The notes below the pieces were generated by a model, which made no database searches, was not told the origin of the DNA, and saw only the letters and a list, made by a program, of their open reading frames with translations. A program made the position numbers and the translations under genes. DNA of 21,309 nucleotides from Brevifilum sp029548365 (GTDB lineage: Bacteria; Chloroflexota; Anaerolineae; Anaerolineales; Anaerolineaceae): positions 1 through 21,309 of the forward strand of contig DAOSSA010000030.1 of assembly GCA_035376985.1 (NCBI GenBank), given 5' to 3'. This document shows, in pieces, positions 1 through 7,648 of the stretch (its first letter is position 1; every line of letters starts with the position of its first letter).

Positions 1-12
1 TTTTGCGTGAGG

Positions 13-18
13 TATAAT
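13..18 (+). promoter_or_regulatory. -10 box of der, probably leaderless
   Basis: A perfect TATAAT ends 8 nt before the der ATG at 27. A transcript started about 7 nt after the -10 box would begin at or next to the start codon, and no Shine-Dalgarno fits in the gap. The -35 element would lie outside the window. The hexamer is seen; the leaderless start is inferred. Confidence 0.6.
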
Positions 19-26
19 CACGACCT

Positions 27-1397
27 ATGGGTAAACCTGTTATTGCCCTTGTGGGCAGACCCAATGTCGGCAAAAGCGCCCTTTTTAATCGCCTGGTCGG
101 TGAACGTCTGGCCATTGTTGATGAGGTTCCCGGCACCACCCGCGATCGCCTCATGGCAGAAGCAGATTGGAGCGGGTATTACTTCTATGTCATGGATACC
201 GGCGGGATTGACCCCACCAAAGGCAAAGCCCAGGCCCCGCTTTCGATCGGATCTAAAGCGTTCATCCAGGAAATCCGCGCCCATGCTGAAATGGCCATGG
301 AAGAAGCGGACCTGATCCTGTTCATCGTTGATGGGCAAACAGGAATCACACCGGCAGACCAGGAAATCGCTGAGATTTTACGCCGCAAACAGCGCACCAT
401 CGAGGGGCGACTTTACCCACCGGTCATCCTGGTGGTCAACAAAGCGGAAAGCGCCAAAATCCGCCAGGTTGCAGCCGATTTTTATCAACTCGGTCTGGGC
501 GATCCCTACGCAATTTCAGCACTACACGGGACCGGCACGGGTGATCTGCTGGATGAGGTTGTCCGCTTCATTGCTGAATTTGGGGAAGATGCTGAAGAAG
601 ATATTTCTACCAAGATCGCCATCGTCGGTAAACCGAACGTGGGCAAATCCAGCTTGCTGAATAAGATCATCGGCGAAGAACGCGCCATTGTCAGCGAAAT
701 CCCCGGCACCACCCGCGATGCCATCGATACCAAGCTTGAATTCCAGGGGTATCCCATCACCTTGATTGACACCGCCGGGATCCGTCGGCGGGGTAAGGTT
801 GAGCCAGGCGTTGAAAAATACAGCGTCATCCGCAGTATGAACGCTATTGAACGCGCCGATGTCGCCATCCTGGTCATCGATGCCACCACCAGCATTACCG
901 CGCAAGACACACATATTGCCGGATATATCAAAGACGCATGGAAAAGCGCTCTTGTGGTTGTCAATAAATGGGATTTGATCGAAAAAGACACCTACACCAT
1001 CAACGAATACACTGCACAAATTCGTCAAGAGCTGAACTTTATGCCGTATATCCCGATGGTTTTCATCAGTTCACTCACCGGTCAAAGAGTCGACCGGGTG
1101 CTCCCCCTCGCGCTCCAGGTTCAGGAAGAGCGCCTGGTACGCCTATCCACATCACAAATCAACCGGATTATCCAGGCTGCCCAGGACCGCCATCCTGCCC
1201 CATCAAGGTCGGGTCGTCCACTCAGGATTTACTACGGCACCCAGGTGAGAAACGATCCACCCACCTTTATGCTGTATGTCAATAACCCTGAATACGCACA
1301 TTTTTCCTATCTCCGCTTTCTTGAAAACCAGATCCGGAAGGAGTATCTCTTCATTGGAACGCCCATTCGCCTGGTGCTGAAAAAACGCCGTGAATAA
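27..1397 (+). CDS. der: GTPase Der (EngA), ribosome assembly factor
   Basis: Tandem-GTPase protein that binds the 50S subunit and is needed for its late assembly. GTPase domain 1 has the P-loop GRPNVGKS (residues 10-17), the PGTTRD switch (35-40) and DTGG (57-60). Domain 2 has GKPNVGKS (201-208), DTAG (248-251) and NKWDL (313-317). The C-terminal KH-like domain runs from about 350 to 456. The length of 456 aa is normal for the family. The start at ATG 27 gives MGKPVIALVGRPNVGKS, the usual Der N-terminus. One oddity is that the base-recognition motif of domain 1 reads NKAE (138-141) instead of the usual NKxD. lepB follows 75 bp downstream with its own -10 box. Identification is secure. Confidence 0.97.
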   Translation: MGKPVIALVGRPNVGKSALFNRLVGERLAIVDEVPGTTRDRLMAEADWSGYYFYVMDTGGIDPTKGKAQAPLSIGSKAFIQEIRAHAEMAMEEADLILFIVDGQTGITPADQEIAEILRRKQRTIEGRLYPPVILVVNKAESAKIRQVAADFYQLGLGDPYAISALHGTGTGDLLDEVVRFIAEFGEDAEEDISTKIAIVGKPNVGKSSLLNKIIGEERAIVSEIPGTTRDAIDTKLEFQGYPITLIDTAGIRRRGKVEPGVEKYSVIRSMNAIERADVAILVIDATTSITAQDTHIAGYIKDAWKSALVVVNKWDLIEKDTYTINEYTAQIRQELNFMPYIPMVFISSLTGQRVDRVLPLALQVQEERLVRLSTSQINRIIQAAQDRHPAPSRSGRPLRIYYGTQVRNDPPTFMLYVNNPEYAHFSYLRFLENQIRKEYLFIGTPIRLVLKKRRE

Positions 1398-1420
1398 ATG
1401 CCCTTTTAGGTGAGATACGA

Positions 1421-1426
1421 TATAAT
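1421..1426 (+). promoter_or_regulatory. -10 box of lepB promoter
   Basis: A perfect TATAAT lies in the der-lepB gap, 46 nt before the lepB ATG. No convincing -35 lies 17 nt upstream. An A/G-rich stretch at about 1457-1469 may serve as ribosome binding site. The leader would be about 40 nt, unlike der. Confidence 0.5.
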
Positions 1427-1472
1427 TAACCCGTGCATAATGGGAATTCAATAAGCAGAAAAAGAAAGTTTA

Positions 1473-2078
1473 ATGTTAGACACTCTTCAATCCGAACAAA
1501 CATCAGCAAATCCCGCCGACGAATCCTCAGGTAAATCCAAACGATCCGGCTGTTTGGGATTTTTCATAGATACCGTTGAGACCATCCTGCTGGCTTTGGT
1601 CCTCTTTTTAGCTATCAACGCCCTGTCTGCCCGGGTGCGGGTAGAAAATGTCAGCATGAAGCCCACCCTGCAAGAGGGTGAATTCTTATTGGTCAACCGG
1701 GTGGCCTATACATTTGGTCAACCCTCCATTGGCGATATCATTGTATTCCATGCCCCTGGGGCGAGCGACATGGATTATATTAAGCGGGTCATCGGTCTTC
1801 CTGGTGACCAAGTTCGCATTACCGATGGCATCGTTTATGTCAACAATCAGCCGCTCTACGAACCCTATATCGCTGAATCGCCGCGTTACACCGGCACCTG
1901 GGATGTTCCACAAAATGAATATTTTGTTTTGGGAGACAACCGCAACAACTCCAGCGACTCGCATATGTGGGGCTTTGTACCCCATGAAGATATCGTCGGA
2001 AGGGCTTTGCTGATTTACTGGCCCCTCTCAGAGATAACCCTGTTACGCAGTTCGGGTATCGTCTCTGCCATTCAATAA
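1473..2078 (+). CDS. lepB: Signal peptidase I
   Basis: Membrane serine protease that removes signal peptides from exported proteins; the CAP-LysM protein at 9603 is an obvious type of substrate. A cytosolic tail rich in polar residues (1-30) is followed by a single membrane helix (about 31-52). The catalytic Ser is S61 in the SMKPTL motif, the catalytic Lys is K104 in DYIKRVIGLPGD, and the conserved box GDNRNNSSDSHMWG is at 154-167. At 201 aa it is a compact single-helix type I peptidase, as in Gram-positives and many Chloroflexota. The start at ATG 1473 leaves a normal N-terminal tail. It probably has its own promoter at 1421 and could also be read from der. Confidence 0.96.
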   Translation: MLDTLQSEQTSANPADESSGKSKRSGCLGFFIDTVETILLALVLFLAINALSARVRVENVSMKPTLQEGEFLLVNRVAYTFGQPSIGDIIVFHAPGASDMDYIKRVIGLPGDQVRITDGIVYVNNQPLYEPYIAESPRYTGTWDVPQNEYFVLGDNRNNSSDSHMWGFVPHEDIVGRALLIYWPLSEITLLRSSGIVSAIQ

Positions 2079-2130
2079 AGCAGCCTTGCTAACCGCTTTG
2101 ACCAGCAACAGGACGTTGATGACTATCTCC

Positions 2131-2158
2131 TTTTCAAAATACAATTTGGTGATAAAAT
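2131..2158 (+). promoter_or_regulatory. Extended -10 promoter of the zinc-finger gene
   Basis: TTTTCA (2131-2136), a 16-nt spacer and TAAAAT (2153-2158), with a TG at 2150-2151 giving an extended -10 (TGATAAAAT). It lies 18 nt before the proposed start at 2177. Confidence 0.45.
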
Positions 2159-2176
2159 CATCGCCAAGGGATGCCC

Positions 2177-2464
2177 ATGCCAACACACTCATCTGAGATT
2201 CATGAATCCTATCCATGCCAAAAATGTCAGGGCGGACGCAAGCACCGGCAAACCATCACCCTGATGACCTGGCTCGGTGATGACCTGATCACAGTGCCCG
2301 ACTTCCCCGCCTGGATTTGCGACCTGTGCGGTCACCGGTTGTACGATTCCCACGCATTAGCCCAGTTGAGTTTGCTGCTCAACCCGGATGTCGGGACACC
2401 TATCCAACATAGATTGATTAACGACCGGAAAAAGCCCACAGCCAATTACCCCCCATTAGCCTGA
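2177..2464 (+). CDS. YgiT-type zinc-finger protein
   Basis: Small protein of 95 aa with two CxxC pairs (CQKC near the N-terminus and CDLCG after a WI), spaced as in the YgiT/MqsA-type zinc-finger domain. In MqsA this N-terminal domain binds zinc and contacts the toxin. Here there is no C-terminal HTH DNA-binding domain and no toxin gene beside it, so it is a stand-alone zinc-finger protein of unknown role. Between the two knuckles lies DDLITVPDFPAWICDLCGH, matching the usual 'v.d.pa.vC..CGe' pattern of the family. The start at 2177 is preferred over ATG 2171 because AAGGG (2166-2170) is 6 nt from 2177 but abuts 2171. It has its own predicted promoter and stands apart from lepB. Confidence 0.75.
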   Translation: MPTHSSEIHESYPCQKCQGGRKHRQTITLMTWLGDDLITVPDFPAWICDLCGHRLYDSHALAQLSLLLNPDVGTPIQHRLINDRKKPTANYPPLA

Positions 2465-2767
2465 CCCATCTCATCTGCACACCAACCTGAGTCTCCTGTC
2501 GCCGTCCCGGTTTTTTTAAAGAGCCGGTTATTTAAATATCGAACAGCATTCCTTTTTACTGACGGGTTGCAAATAAAAATCAAATGCCAAGCAAGTCACC
2601 TGTTCGATTTTCAAGAAGCGATACTTTGACCGGATGTTTTGAGTTTATTGAGATTAATCAGTATATTTCATAATTTCAGGCAATAAATTGACTAATTTCG
2701 GCCTGCATGTTATTATTAATGCAGTTATTATCTATTTTATTTTGCACCTTAAAAGGAGTCATTTATC
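2465..2767. other. Intergenic region before the PIN-TRAM gene
   Basis: About 300 bp, AT-rich in its second half, without a plausible gene on either strand. The only elements I can support are the promoter at 2688-2716 and the AAGGAG ribosome binding site just before 2768. No strong terminator hairpin follows the zinc-finger gene. Confidence 0.6.
2688..2716 (+). promoter_or_regulatory. Sigma-A-type promoter of the PIN-TRAM gene
   Basis: TTGACT (2688-2693), a spacer of exactly 17 nt and TATTAT (2711-2716). An AAGGAG Shine-Dalgarno precedes the ATG at 2768 by a normal distance, so this gene has a conventional leader of about 45 nt. The downstream cysS and rlmB may be co-transcribed from it. Confidence 0.65.
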
Positions 2768-3712
2768 ATGTCCATTGAACTTATTTCTCGTATTATTGGA
2801 CTCATTGTTTTTGGAACAGTCGGTACCTTCTTCGGACATAATCTGGGGGTAATGCTTCAACGTAGCCTGTCCATAGAACCTCAACCGATCATTGTTTATC
2901 GNNNNNNNNNNNNNNNNNNNNNNNNNNNNNNNNNNNNNNNNNNNNNNNNNNNNNNNNNNNNNNNNNNNNNNNNNNNNNNNNNNNNNNNNNNNNNNNNNNN
3001 NGGCTACCTGGGATTGATCACTTTTGTCGCCCGTCAAAAGGAGTTGCGTACCCTTTTCCGGATCGGCAGCCGCAGCCGGACCAGCGATAGTGCGTCTGTT
3101 GACTCCACCAAACCCATCGACAGCTGCCGCATCCTGGTCGATACCAGCACGATCATCGATGGACGGATTTACGATATCGCTCGCACAGGTTTTCTGCCCG
3201 GTCAATTGCTCGTACCGCGTTTTGTGCTCAATGAATTACAATATGTCAGCGATTCTGCCGACAACCTGCGGCGGCAGCGCGGCCGACGGGGAATGGAAGT
3301 CTTATCTGAATTGCAAAAAGACCCCAACATTCCCATAACGATCACCGATATCGATGTGGAAGGTGTGCGCGAGGTGGATGATCGCCTGGTGGTCCTCGCC
3401 AGGCAATTGAATTGTCCTATCCTGACCAATGATTACAACCTGAACCGCATCGCTGAACTGCAAGGCGTGAGCGTTCTGAACATCAATGAGCTGGCTAATG
3501 CCGTCAAAGCCATCCTGCTGCCCGGCGAGTCAGTTGAAATGGCAATTATCCAAGATGGCAAAGAATACGGCCAGGGCGTTGGTTACATGGAAGATGGCAC
3601 CATGGTAGTGGTTGAGGATGGCCATGATTTTATCGGTAAAACTATCAGGGTTACCGTCACAAAAGTCCTCCAAACCGCGGCTGGCAGGATGATTTTCGCC
3701 AAGCCCGATTGA
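2768..3712 (+). CDS. YacL-like membrane-anchored PIN-TRAM protein (contains assembly gap)
   Basis: An N-terminal membrane helix (MSIELISRIIGLIVFGTVGT) is followed by the gap, the end of another hydrophobic segment (GYLGLITFVA), then a PIN nuclease-like domain and a C-terminal TRAM domain. PIN acidic residues are visible in VDTSTIIDGR, LNELQ, DDRLVV and TNDYN. The TRAM part is the last 60-70 residues (from about GESVEMAII), a fold that binds RNA. This is the YacL family, thought to be membrane-tethered ribonucleases; the substrate is unknown. The gap at 2902-3001 removes part of the membrane region. It is a 100-N placeholder, so the true length is unknown and the continuous frame across it is not proof. 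The downstream cysS and rlmB reproduce part of the Bacillus yacL region. Confidence 0.85.
   Translation: MSIELISRIIGLIVFGTVGTFFGHNLGVMLQRSLSIEPQPIIVYXXXXXXXXXXXXXXXXXXXXXXXXXXXXXXXXXXGYLGLITFVARQKELRTLFRIGSRSRTSDSASVDSTKPIDSCRILVDTSTIIDGRIYDIARTGFLPGQLLVPRFVLNELQYVSDSADNLRRQRGRRGMEVLSELQKDPNIPITITDIDVEGVREVDDRLVVLARQLNCPILTNDYNLNRIAELQGVSVLNINELANAVKAILLPGESVEMAIIQDGKEYGQGVGYMEDGTMVVVEDGHDFIGKTIRVTVTKVLQTAAGRMIFAKPD
2902..3001. other. Assembly gap (100 N)
   Basis: Exactly 100 N inside the membrane-spanning part of the PIN-TRAM gene. The round number, shared with the second gap, marks a placeholder of unknown true length. Confidence 0.98.
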
Positions 3713-3756
3713 ACTGACGTGTTACCTGATCAATACAGCACAGGAGTTTAGCCAAC

Positions 3757-5157
3757 ATGACTTTACGAGTTTACAACACCCTGACCCGCAGCAAGTCTGA
3801 ATTCAAAACCATCGAAGAGGGAAAGGTCAGGATGTATGTCTGCGGCCCAACGGTATACGATAGCGCCCATGTTGGACATGCCATGTTTGCCCTGGTTTTT
3901 GATATCGTTCGCCGCTACCTGATTTACCGTGGCTATGAAGTGGACTATGTGATGAACTTCACCGATGTGGATGACAAAATCATCGATCGCGCCAACCGTC
4001 TGGGGGTTGACCCCTTTGAGCTGGCCGAAAAATACATTGAAGAGTTCAAACATAACCTGCGTGACCTTAACATCCTGCCCGCTTCAGAATACCCCCGAGC
4101 CACGAATGAAATCGACACCATTATTAAAATGGTCAGCCAGTTAATCGAAAAAGGGTCTGCTTACATAGTTGATGGCGATGTGTATTTCCGGGTTGAAACC
4201 GCCAGGGATTACGGCAAGCTTTCAGGGCGTAAGCTGGAAGAAATGAACGCAGGCAGCCGCATTCGTGTGGATGAGCGCAAAGAAAACCCCATGGATTTCG
4301 CTGTGTGGAAGAAAGCCAAGCCTGGCGAACTTGCCTGGGACAGCCCCTGGGGATCCGGCCGACCGGGCTGGCATATCGAATGCTCCGCGATGAACCTCAG
4401 CCATCTGGGCGAACAAATCGACATTCACGGCGGCGGCAATGATTTGATCTTTCCCCACCATGAAAACGAAATTGCTCAAACGGAAGCCATCACCGGCAAG
4501 CCCTTTGCCCGTTATTGGATGCACAATGGCATGATGCAGCTCAAGGGCGAAAAGATGTCTAAGTCCACCGGAAACCTGGTTCCGATCAGCGAATTCCTGA
4601 ACGAGTATTCAGGCGATGTGCTCCGCTTGCTCGTACTCAGTTCATATTATCGCAGTCCGCTCACCTTCAACAGCGAGGTCGTTGAGGCCAACCAGCGTGC
4701 GCTTGAACGCCTTCTTTCTGCCCTGCGCCCCGCCCAGCCCGGAGCTGCTGGTGCGTCCAAAGCCGTCCTTGATGTGCTGGCTGAACAACTTGAAGCCACA
4801 CAGCAGGGCTTTGTCGAGTCGATGGATGAAGATTTCAACTCTGCGGGCGCTCTTGGTCACATTTTTGACCTGGTCAGGGCGATCAACCAGGCCCGTGCAG
4901 AACAAGCCACCGATGAACAACTGGCGCCTGCACAAACCGGCTTCAAACTGCTGACGGATGTGCTCGGCCTTGAACTCAAAGCAACCGAACTGACCACCAC
5001 TGGCGCAGACGCGTTTATCGACCTGATCCTTGCCCTGCGCAAAGAACTGCGCCAGGAGAAGCTCTACCAGCTATCAGACCATGTGCGAGATAAGCTACTA
5101 AAGCTGGGGGTGATCATCGAGGATACCCCCCAGGGTTCAACCTGGCGATGGGAGTAA
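3757..5157 (+). CDS. cysS: Cysteinyl-tRNA synthetase
   Basis: Class I aminoacyl-tRNA synthetase that charges tRNA-Cys in the cytosol. The HIGH-type motif is HVGH (38-41), the ATP-binding KMSKS is at 266-270, and the zinc ligands of the family are C29, C209 (in GWHIECSAMN), H234 and E238 (in PHHENE). The DALR/anticodon-binding helical region follows from about 330. At 466 aa it has the normal length. AGGAG lies about 10 nt before ATG 3757. It sits 44 bp after the PIN-TRAM gene and 3 bp before rlmB, so the three probably form one operon. Identification is secure. Confidence 0.97.
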   Translation: MTLRVYNTLTRSKSEFKTIEEGKVRMYVCGPTVYDSAHVGHAMFALVFDIVRRYLIYRGYEVDYVMNFTDVDDKIIDRANRLGVDPFELAEKYIEEFKHNLRDLNILPASEYPRATNEIDTIIKMVSQLIEKGSAYIVDGDVYFRVETARDYGKLSGRKLEEMNAGSRIRVDERKENPMDFAVWKKAKPGELAWDSPWGSGRPGWHIECSAMNLSHLGEQIDIHGGGNDLIFPHHENEIAQTEAITGKPFARYWMHNGMMQLKGEKMSKSTGNLVPISEFLNEYSGDVLRLLVLSSYYRSPLTFNSEVVEANQRALERLLSALRPAQPGAAGASKAVLDVLAEQLEATQQGFVESMDEDFNSAGALGHIFDLVRAINQARAEQATDEQLAPAQTGFKLLTDVLGLELKATELTTTGADAFIDLILALRKELRQEKLYQLSDHVRDKLLKLGVIIEDTPQGSTWRWE

Positions 5158-5160
5158 GCC

Positions 5161-5892
5161 GTGGGTGAGTGGATCACCGGGCGCAATCCGATCTACGAGG
5201 TCTTGCGGTCCAAACGACGGCAGATCAACCGCCTGTGGCTGGCAGAAAAACTTCAACCCAGCGACCGCCTGGTCGAAATCATCCACCTTGCCCGCGCTCT
5301 ACGGATTCCCATCGAACAGGTCATGCGAGGCAATTTAGATGGCATTGATCCCCATCACCAGGGCGTCGCCCTCAGCGTGAGCAGCTATCCCTATTCAGAC
5401 CTGGAAAGCATCATTCACACTGCCGAAATACGGGGAGAACCGGTGTTTGTTCTCCTCTTAGACCAGGTGCAGGATCCTCAAAATTTGGGCGCCCTGCTGC
5501 GCTCTGCAGAAGCCTTTGCCGTGCACGGTGTTGTCCTGCCCCTGGCCCGATCAGCCGCGGTGACCCCAGCTGTGGTCAGCGCCTCATCGGGGGCCACTGA
5601 GCTGCTCCAGATCGCTCAATACAACCTGGTCCAGGCTATGGACCATCTCAAACAGGCTGGCGGTTGGATGATTGGACTGGAGGACAGCCCCAGGGCGCAG
5701 CTCCCCGAAAAAGTTGACCTGAGCGGCGGGATCGGACTGGTGGTCGGCAACGAAGCCAGCGGTTTACGACGCCTGGTCAAAGAGAGATGCGATCTGCTCA
5801 TGCGGCTGCCCATGCAGGGGCAGATCGACTCACTTAACGCAGCCGTCGCTGGTTCGATTGCCCTGTACCTTGCCCGCCAGGCACGGGGTTGA
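5161..5892 (+). CDS. rlmB: 23S rRNA 2'-O-methyltransferase, RlmB/TrmH family
   Basis: SPOUT methyltransferase that uses S-adenosylmethionine; RlmB methylates the ribose of a guanosine in 23S rRNA. An N-terminal substrate-binding domain (about 1-80, beginning with the NPIYEVL signature) precedes the SpoU core. Core motif 1 is DQVQDPQNLGALLRSAEAF, motif 2 is VVGNEASGL and motif 3 is LPMQGQIDSLNAAVA; these form the knotted cofactor site. The start is GTG 5161, 3 nt after the cysS stop, with GGGAG inside the end of cysS as ribosome binding site, so translation is probably coupled. Length 243 aa is typical. A second, more divergent SpoU protein is encoded at 19098. Exact target assignment rests on family and cysS linkage. 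Confidence 0.9.
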   Translation: MGEWITGRNPIYEVLRSKRRQINRLWLAEKLQPSDRLVEIIHLARALRIPIEQVMRGNLDGIDPHHQGVALSVSSYPYSDLESIIHTAEIRGEPVFVLLLDQVQDPQNLGALLRSAEAFAVHGVVLPLARSAAVTPAVVSASSGATELLQIAQYNLVQAMDHLKQAGGWMIGLEDSPRAQLPEKVDLSGGIGLVVGNEASGLRRLVKERCDLLMRLPMQGQIDSLNAAVAGSIALYLARQARG

Positions 5893-5994
5893 TCTGAAAT
5901 TCGAAACCCCCAACTGATGCTCCCTATCCTTTATCTCCGGCAAAAAACGCCGTGATTTTAAATTTATTAAATAATTATGCTTCAGCCCCGAACC

Positions 5995-7272
5995 TTACCC
6001 CTCCCGCCTGATCACGGTTTCCCCGCCCATCAGCGGAAGCAGCACATCAGGGATCACCACCGAACCATCAGCTTGCTGGTAGTTTTCCAACACCGCAATT
6101 AAGGTGCGCGGCAGCCCCAACCCCGAGCCATTCAGGGTATGTACAAAACGGGTATTCTTTCCATCGGTCGGTCGGTATCGAATACCGGATCGCCGCGCCT
6201 GGAAATCGCCAACAATGGAGATCGAAGAGATTTCCAGCCACTCCCCGCAACCTGGGGCCCACACCTCAATATCATAGGTCTTATGCGAGCCAAACCCCAA
6301 ATCGCCCGTGGATTGTAGCAGTACTCTGTAGGGCATGCCCAACAGAGCCACCGTCTCTTCAGCGTCGCTAACCATGCGCTCAAGTTCAGTTGCTGAATTT
6401 TCAGGCAGACAATAGGTGTACAGCTCCACTTTGTCGAATTGATGGCCGCGTTTAATGCCGCGTACATCACGCCCAGCGCTGACCTTCTCCCGCCGGAAGC
6501 ATGCGGTATACGCTGTGTACCGCAACGGAAGTTGCTCTTCATCCAAAATCTCGTCCATATGCAACCCGGTCAATGGTACCTCAGCTGTCGGAATCAACCA
6601 TAGGTCCTCTTCATGATCCTTATACAGGTTGTCTTTGAACTTGGGCAACTGCCCCGACCCAAACAAAATATCTCCCCTGACCATCAGGGGCGGGTATTTC
6701 TCCAAATACCCCTGCCGGATATGCAGGTCAATCATCCAGAAGATCAGCGCCCGCTGTAGGCGCGCTCCGGCACCGCTGAGCACATAAAAGCGCGATCCAG
6801 CCAGTTTAACACCCCGCTCAAAATCGATGATGCCCAATTCCGGGCCCAAATCCCAATGCGGTTTGGGTTCAAAGTCAAATCCTGGTAGGTCGCCCACCGT
6901 ACGAACAACGATATTATCGCTGTCATCCACACCCACGGGGACATCAGGGTCAGGGATGTTGGGCAGCTCTGAAACAAGGCTGTTGAGCTTTCCCTCAACC
7001 TCTTTCAGCCTGCTGCCAGTCTCATCAATTTGATCGCCCAGATGGCGCATCGCCTCAATCTTTTCCTTCCGCTGAGCCTGGTCTTTAATTTTTGAAATGT
7101 CCTTAGAGACAAGATTACGTTCAGCTCGCATCTCTTCTACATCCTGGATCAACTGGCGGCGTTGTTCATCCAGCAAAAGAATAACATCCACCGGTGAGGG
7201 GTCCATATGGCGTTTTTCAAGCGCCTCTCTAATACGTTCCGGTTCCTCCCGGATCAATTTCATGTCCAGCAT
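5995..7272 (-). CDS. serS: Seryl-tRNA synthetase
   Basis: Class II aminoacyl-tRNA synthetase that charges tRNA-Ser and supplies the substrate for selenocysteine synthesis where present. The N-terminal long helical hairpin (about 30-100, rich in E, K, R and Q) is the tRNA-binding coiled coil. Motif 2 contains CFRREKVSAGRDVRGIKRGH and motif 3 is GSGLGLPRTLIAVLENYQ. Length 425 aa is typical. GGAGG lies 10 nt upstream of the chosen ATG at 7272; an in-frame Met at codon 4 is possible but farther from it. Convergent with rlmB, with about 100 bp between the stop codons. Confidence 0.97.
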   Translation of the reverse strand: MLDMKLIREEPERIREALEKRHMDPSPVDVILLLDEQRRQLIQDVEEMRAERNLVSKDISKIKDQAQRKEKIEAMRHLGDQIDETGSRLKEVEGKLNSLVSELPNIPDPDVPVGVDDSDNIVVRTVGDLPGFDFEPKPHWDLGPELGIIDFERGVKLAGSRFYVLSGAGARLQRALIFWMIDLHIRQGYLEKYPPLMVRGDILFGSGQLPKFKDNLYKDHEEDLWLIPTAEVPLTGLHMDEILDEEQLPLRYTAYTACFRREKVSAGRDVRGIKRGHQFDKVELYTYCLPENSATELERMVSDAEETVALLGMPYRVLLQSTGDLGFGSHKTYDIEVWAPGCGEWLEISSISIVGDFQARRSGIRYRPTDGKNTRFVHTLNGSGLGLPRTLIAVLENYQQADGSVVIPDVLLPLMGGETVIRREG

Positions 7273-7307
7273 TCGACAATAACCTCCGATTTTCTCAATT
7301 AGGGCTG

Positions 7308-7313
7308 ATTCTA
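7308..7313 (-). promoter_or_regulatory. Possible -10 box of serS
   Basis: Read on the minus strand this is TAGAAT, 35 nt before the serS ATG. No good -35 is seen, so support is weak. Confidence 0.35.
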
Positions 7314-7440
7314 CCTCAATATTCTCATCTCTTCTCGATCATAAAACTGCCAGAATAGAAACCCTCCATCCCACCCAACCTTCCGATCATTAAGTTGATA
7401 TGCACCGGAATTCCACCACATAAATTATGGTATCTTGCAT

Positions 7441-7446
7441 TATAAT
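7441..7446 (+). promoter_or_regulatory. -10 box for the 7649 gene
   Basis: Perfect TATAAT, about 200 nt upstream of the membrane-protein gene and oriented toward it. No strong -35 is seen. If used, it produces a long 5' leader that holds the hairpins noted at 7452-7544. Confidence 0.4.
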
Positions 7447-7451
7447 GAGCA

Positions 7452-7544
7452 GGGATTCGCGGAGCGTTACCCAAAAGCAACAGATCTGAAACCATAAAGG
7501 GATCCATTAATGCCTGGTAACACCGCGGGTTACTGCACCTGGCA
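7452..7544 (+). promoter_or_regulatory. Candidate structured leader with alternative stems
   Basis: Within the long gap between serS and the 7649 gene, GCGG (7459-7462) plus GTTACC (7466-7471) can pair with GGTAAC (7516-7521) plus CCGC (7523-7526). The segment GTAAC (7517-7521) can instead pair locally with GTTAC (7529-7533), so the two folds exclude each other. TGCC (7511-7514) can also pair with GGCA (7541-7544). No uridine tract follows. I recognise no riboswitch class. The rest of 7273-7648 holds nothing I can support beyond the promoters and the AGAAAGGA ribosome binding site before 7649. Confidence 0.3.
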
Positions 7545-7648
7545 AATCGATATCATCATCATTCTCTTTTGATGGAGCCAACCTGGTTGAAGCCCATCAC
7601 TGCCAGTACAAAATTAAATCAAACCGGAACCAAACAGAAAGGAATGCT

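Noticed and set aside
7511..7544. T-box-like ACCGCGGG motif
   Set aside because: It shares only seven bases with the conserved T-box element, lacks a specifier stem and a T-run terminator, and the downstream gene is not linked to tRNA or amino acids.
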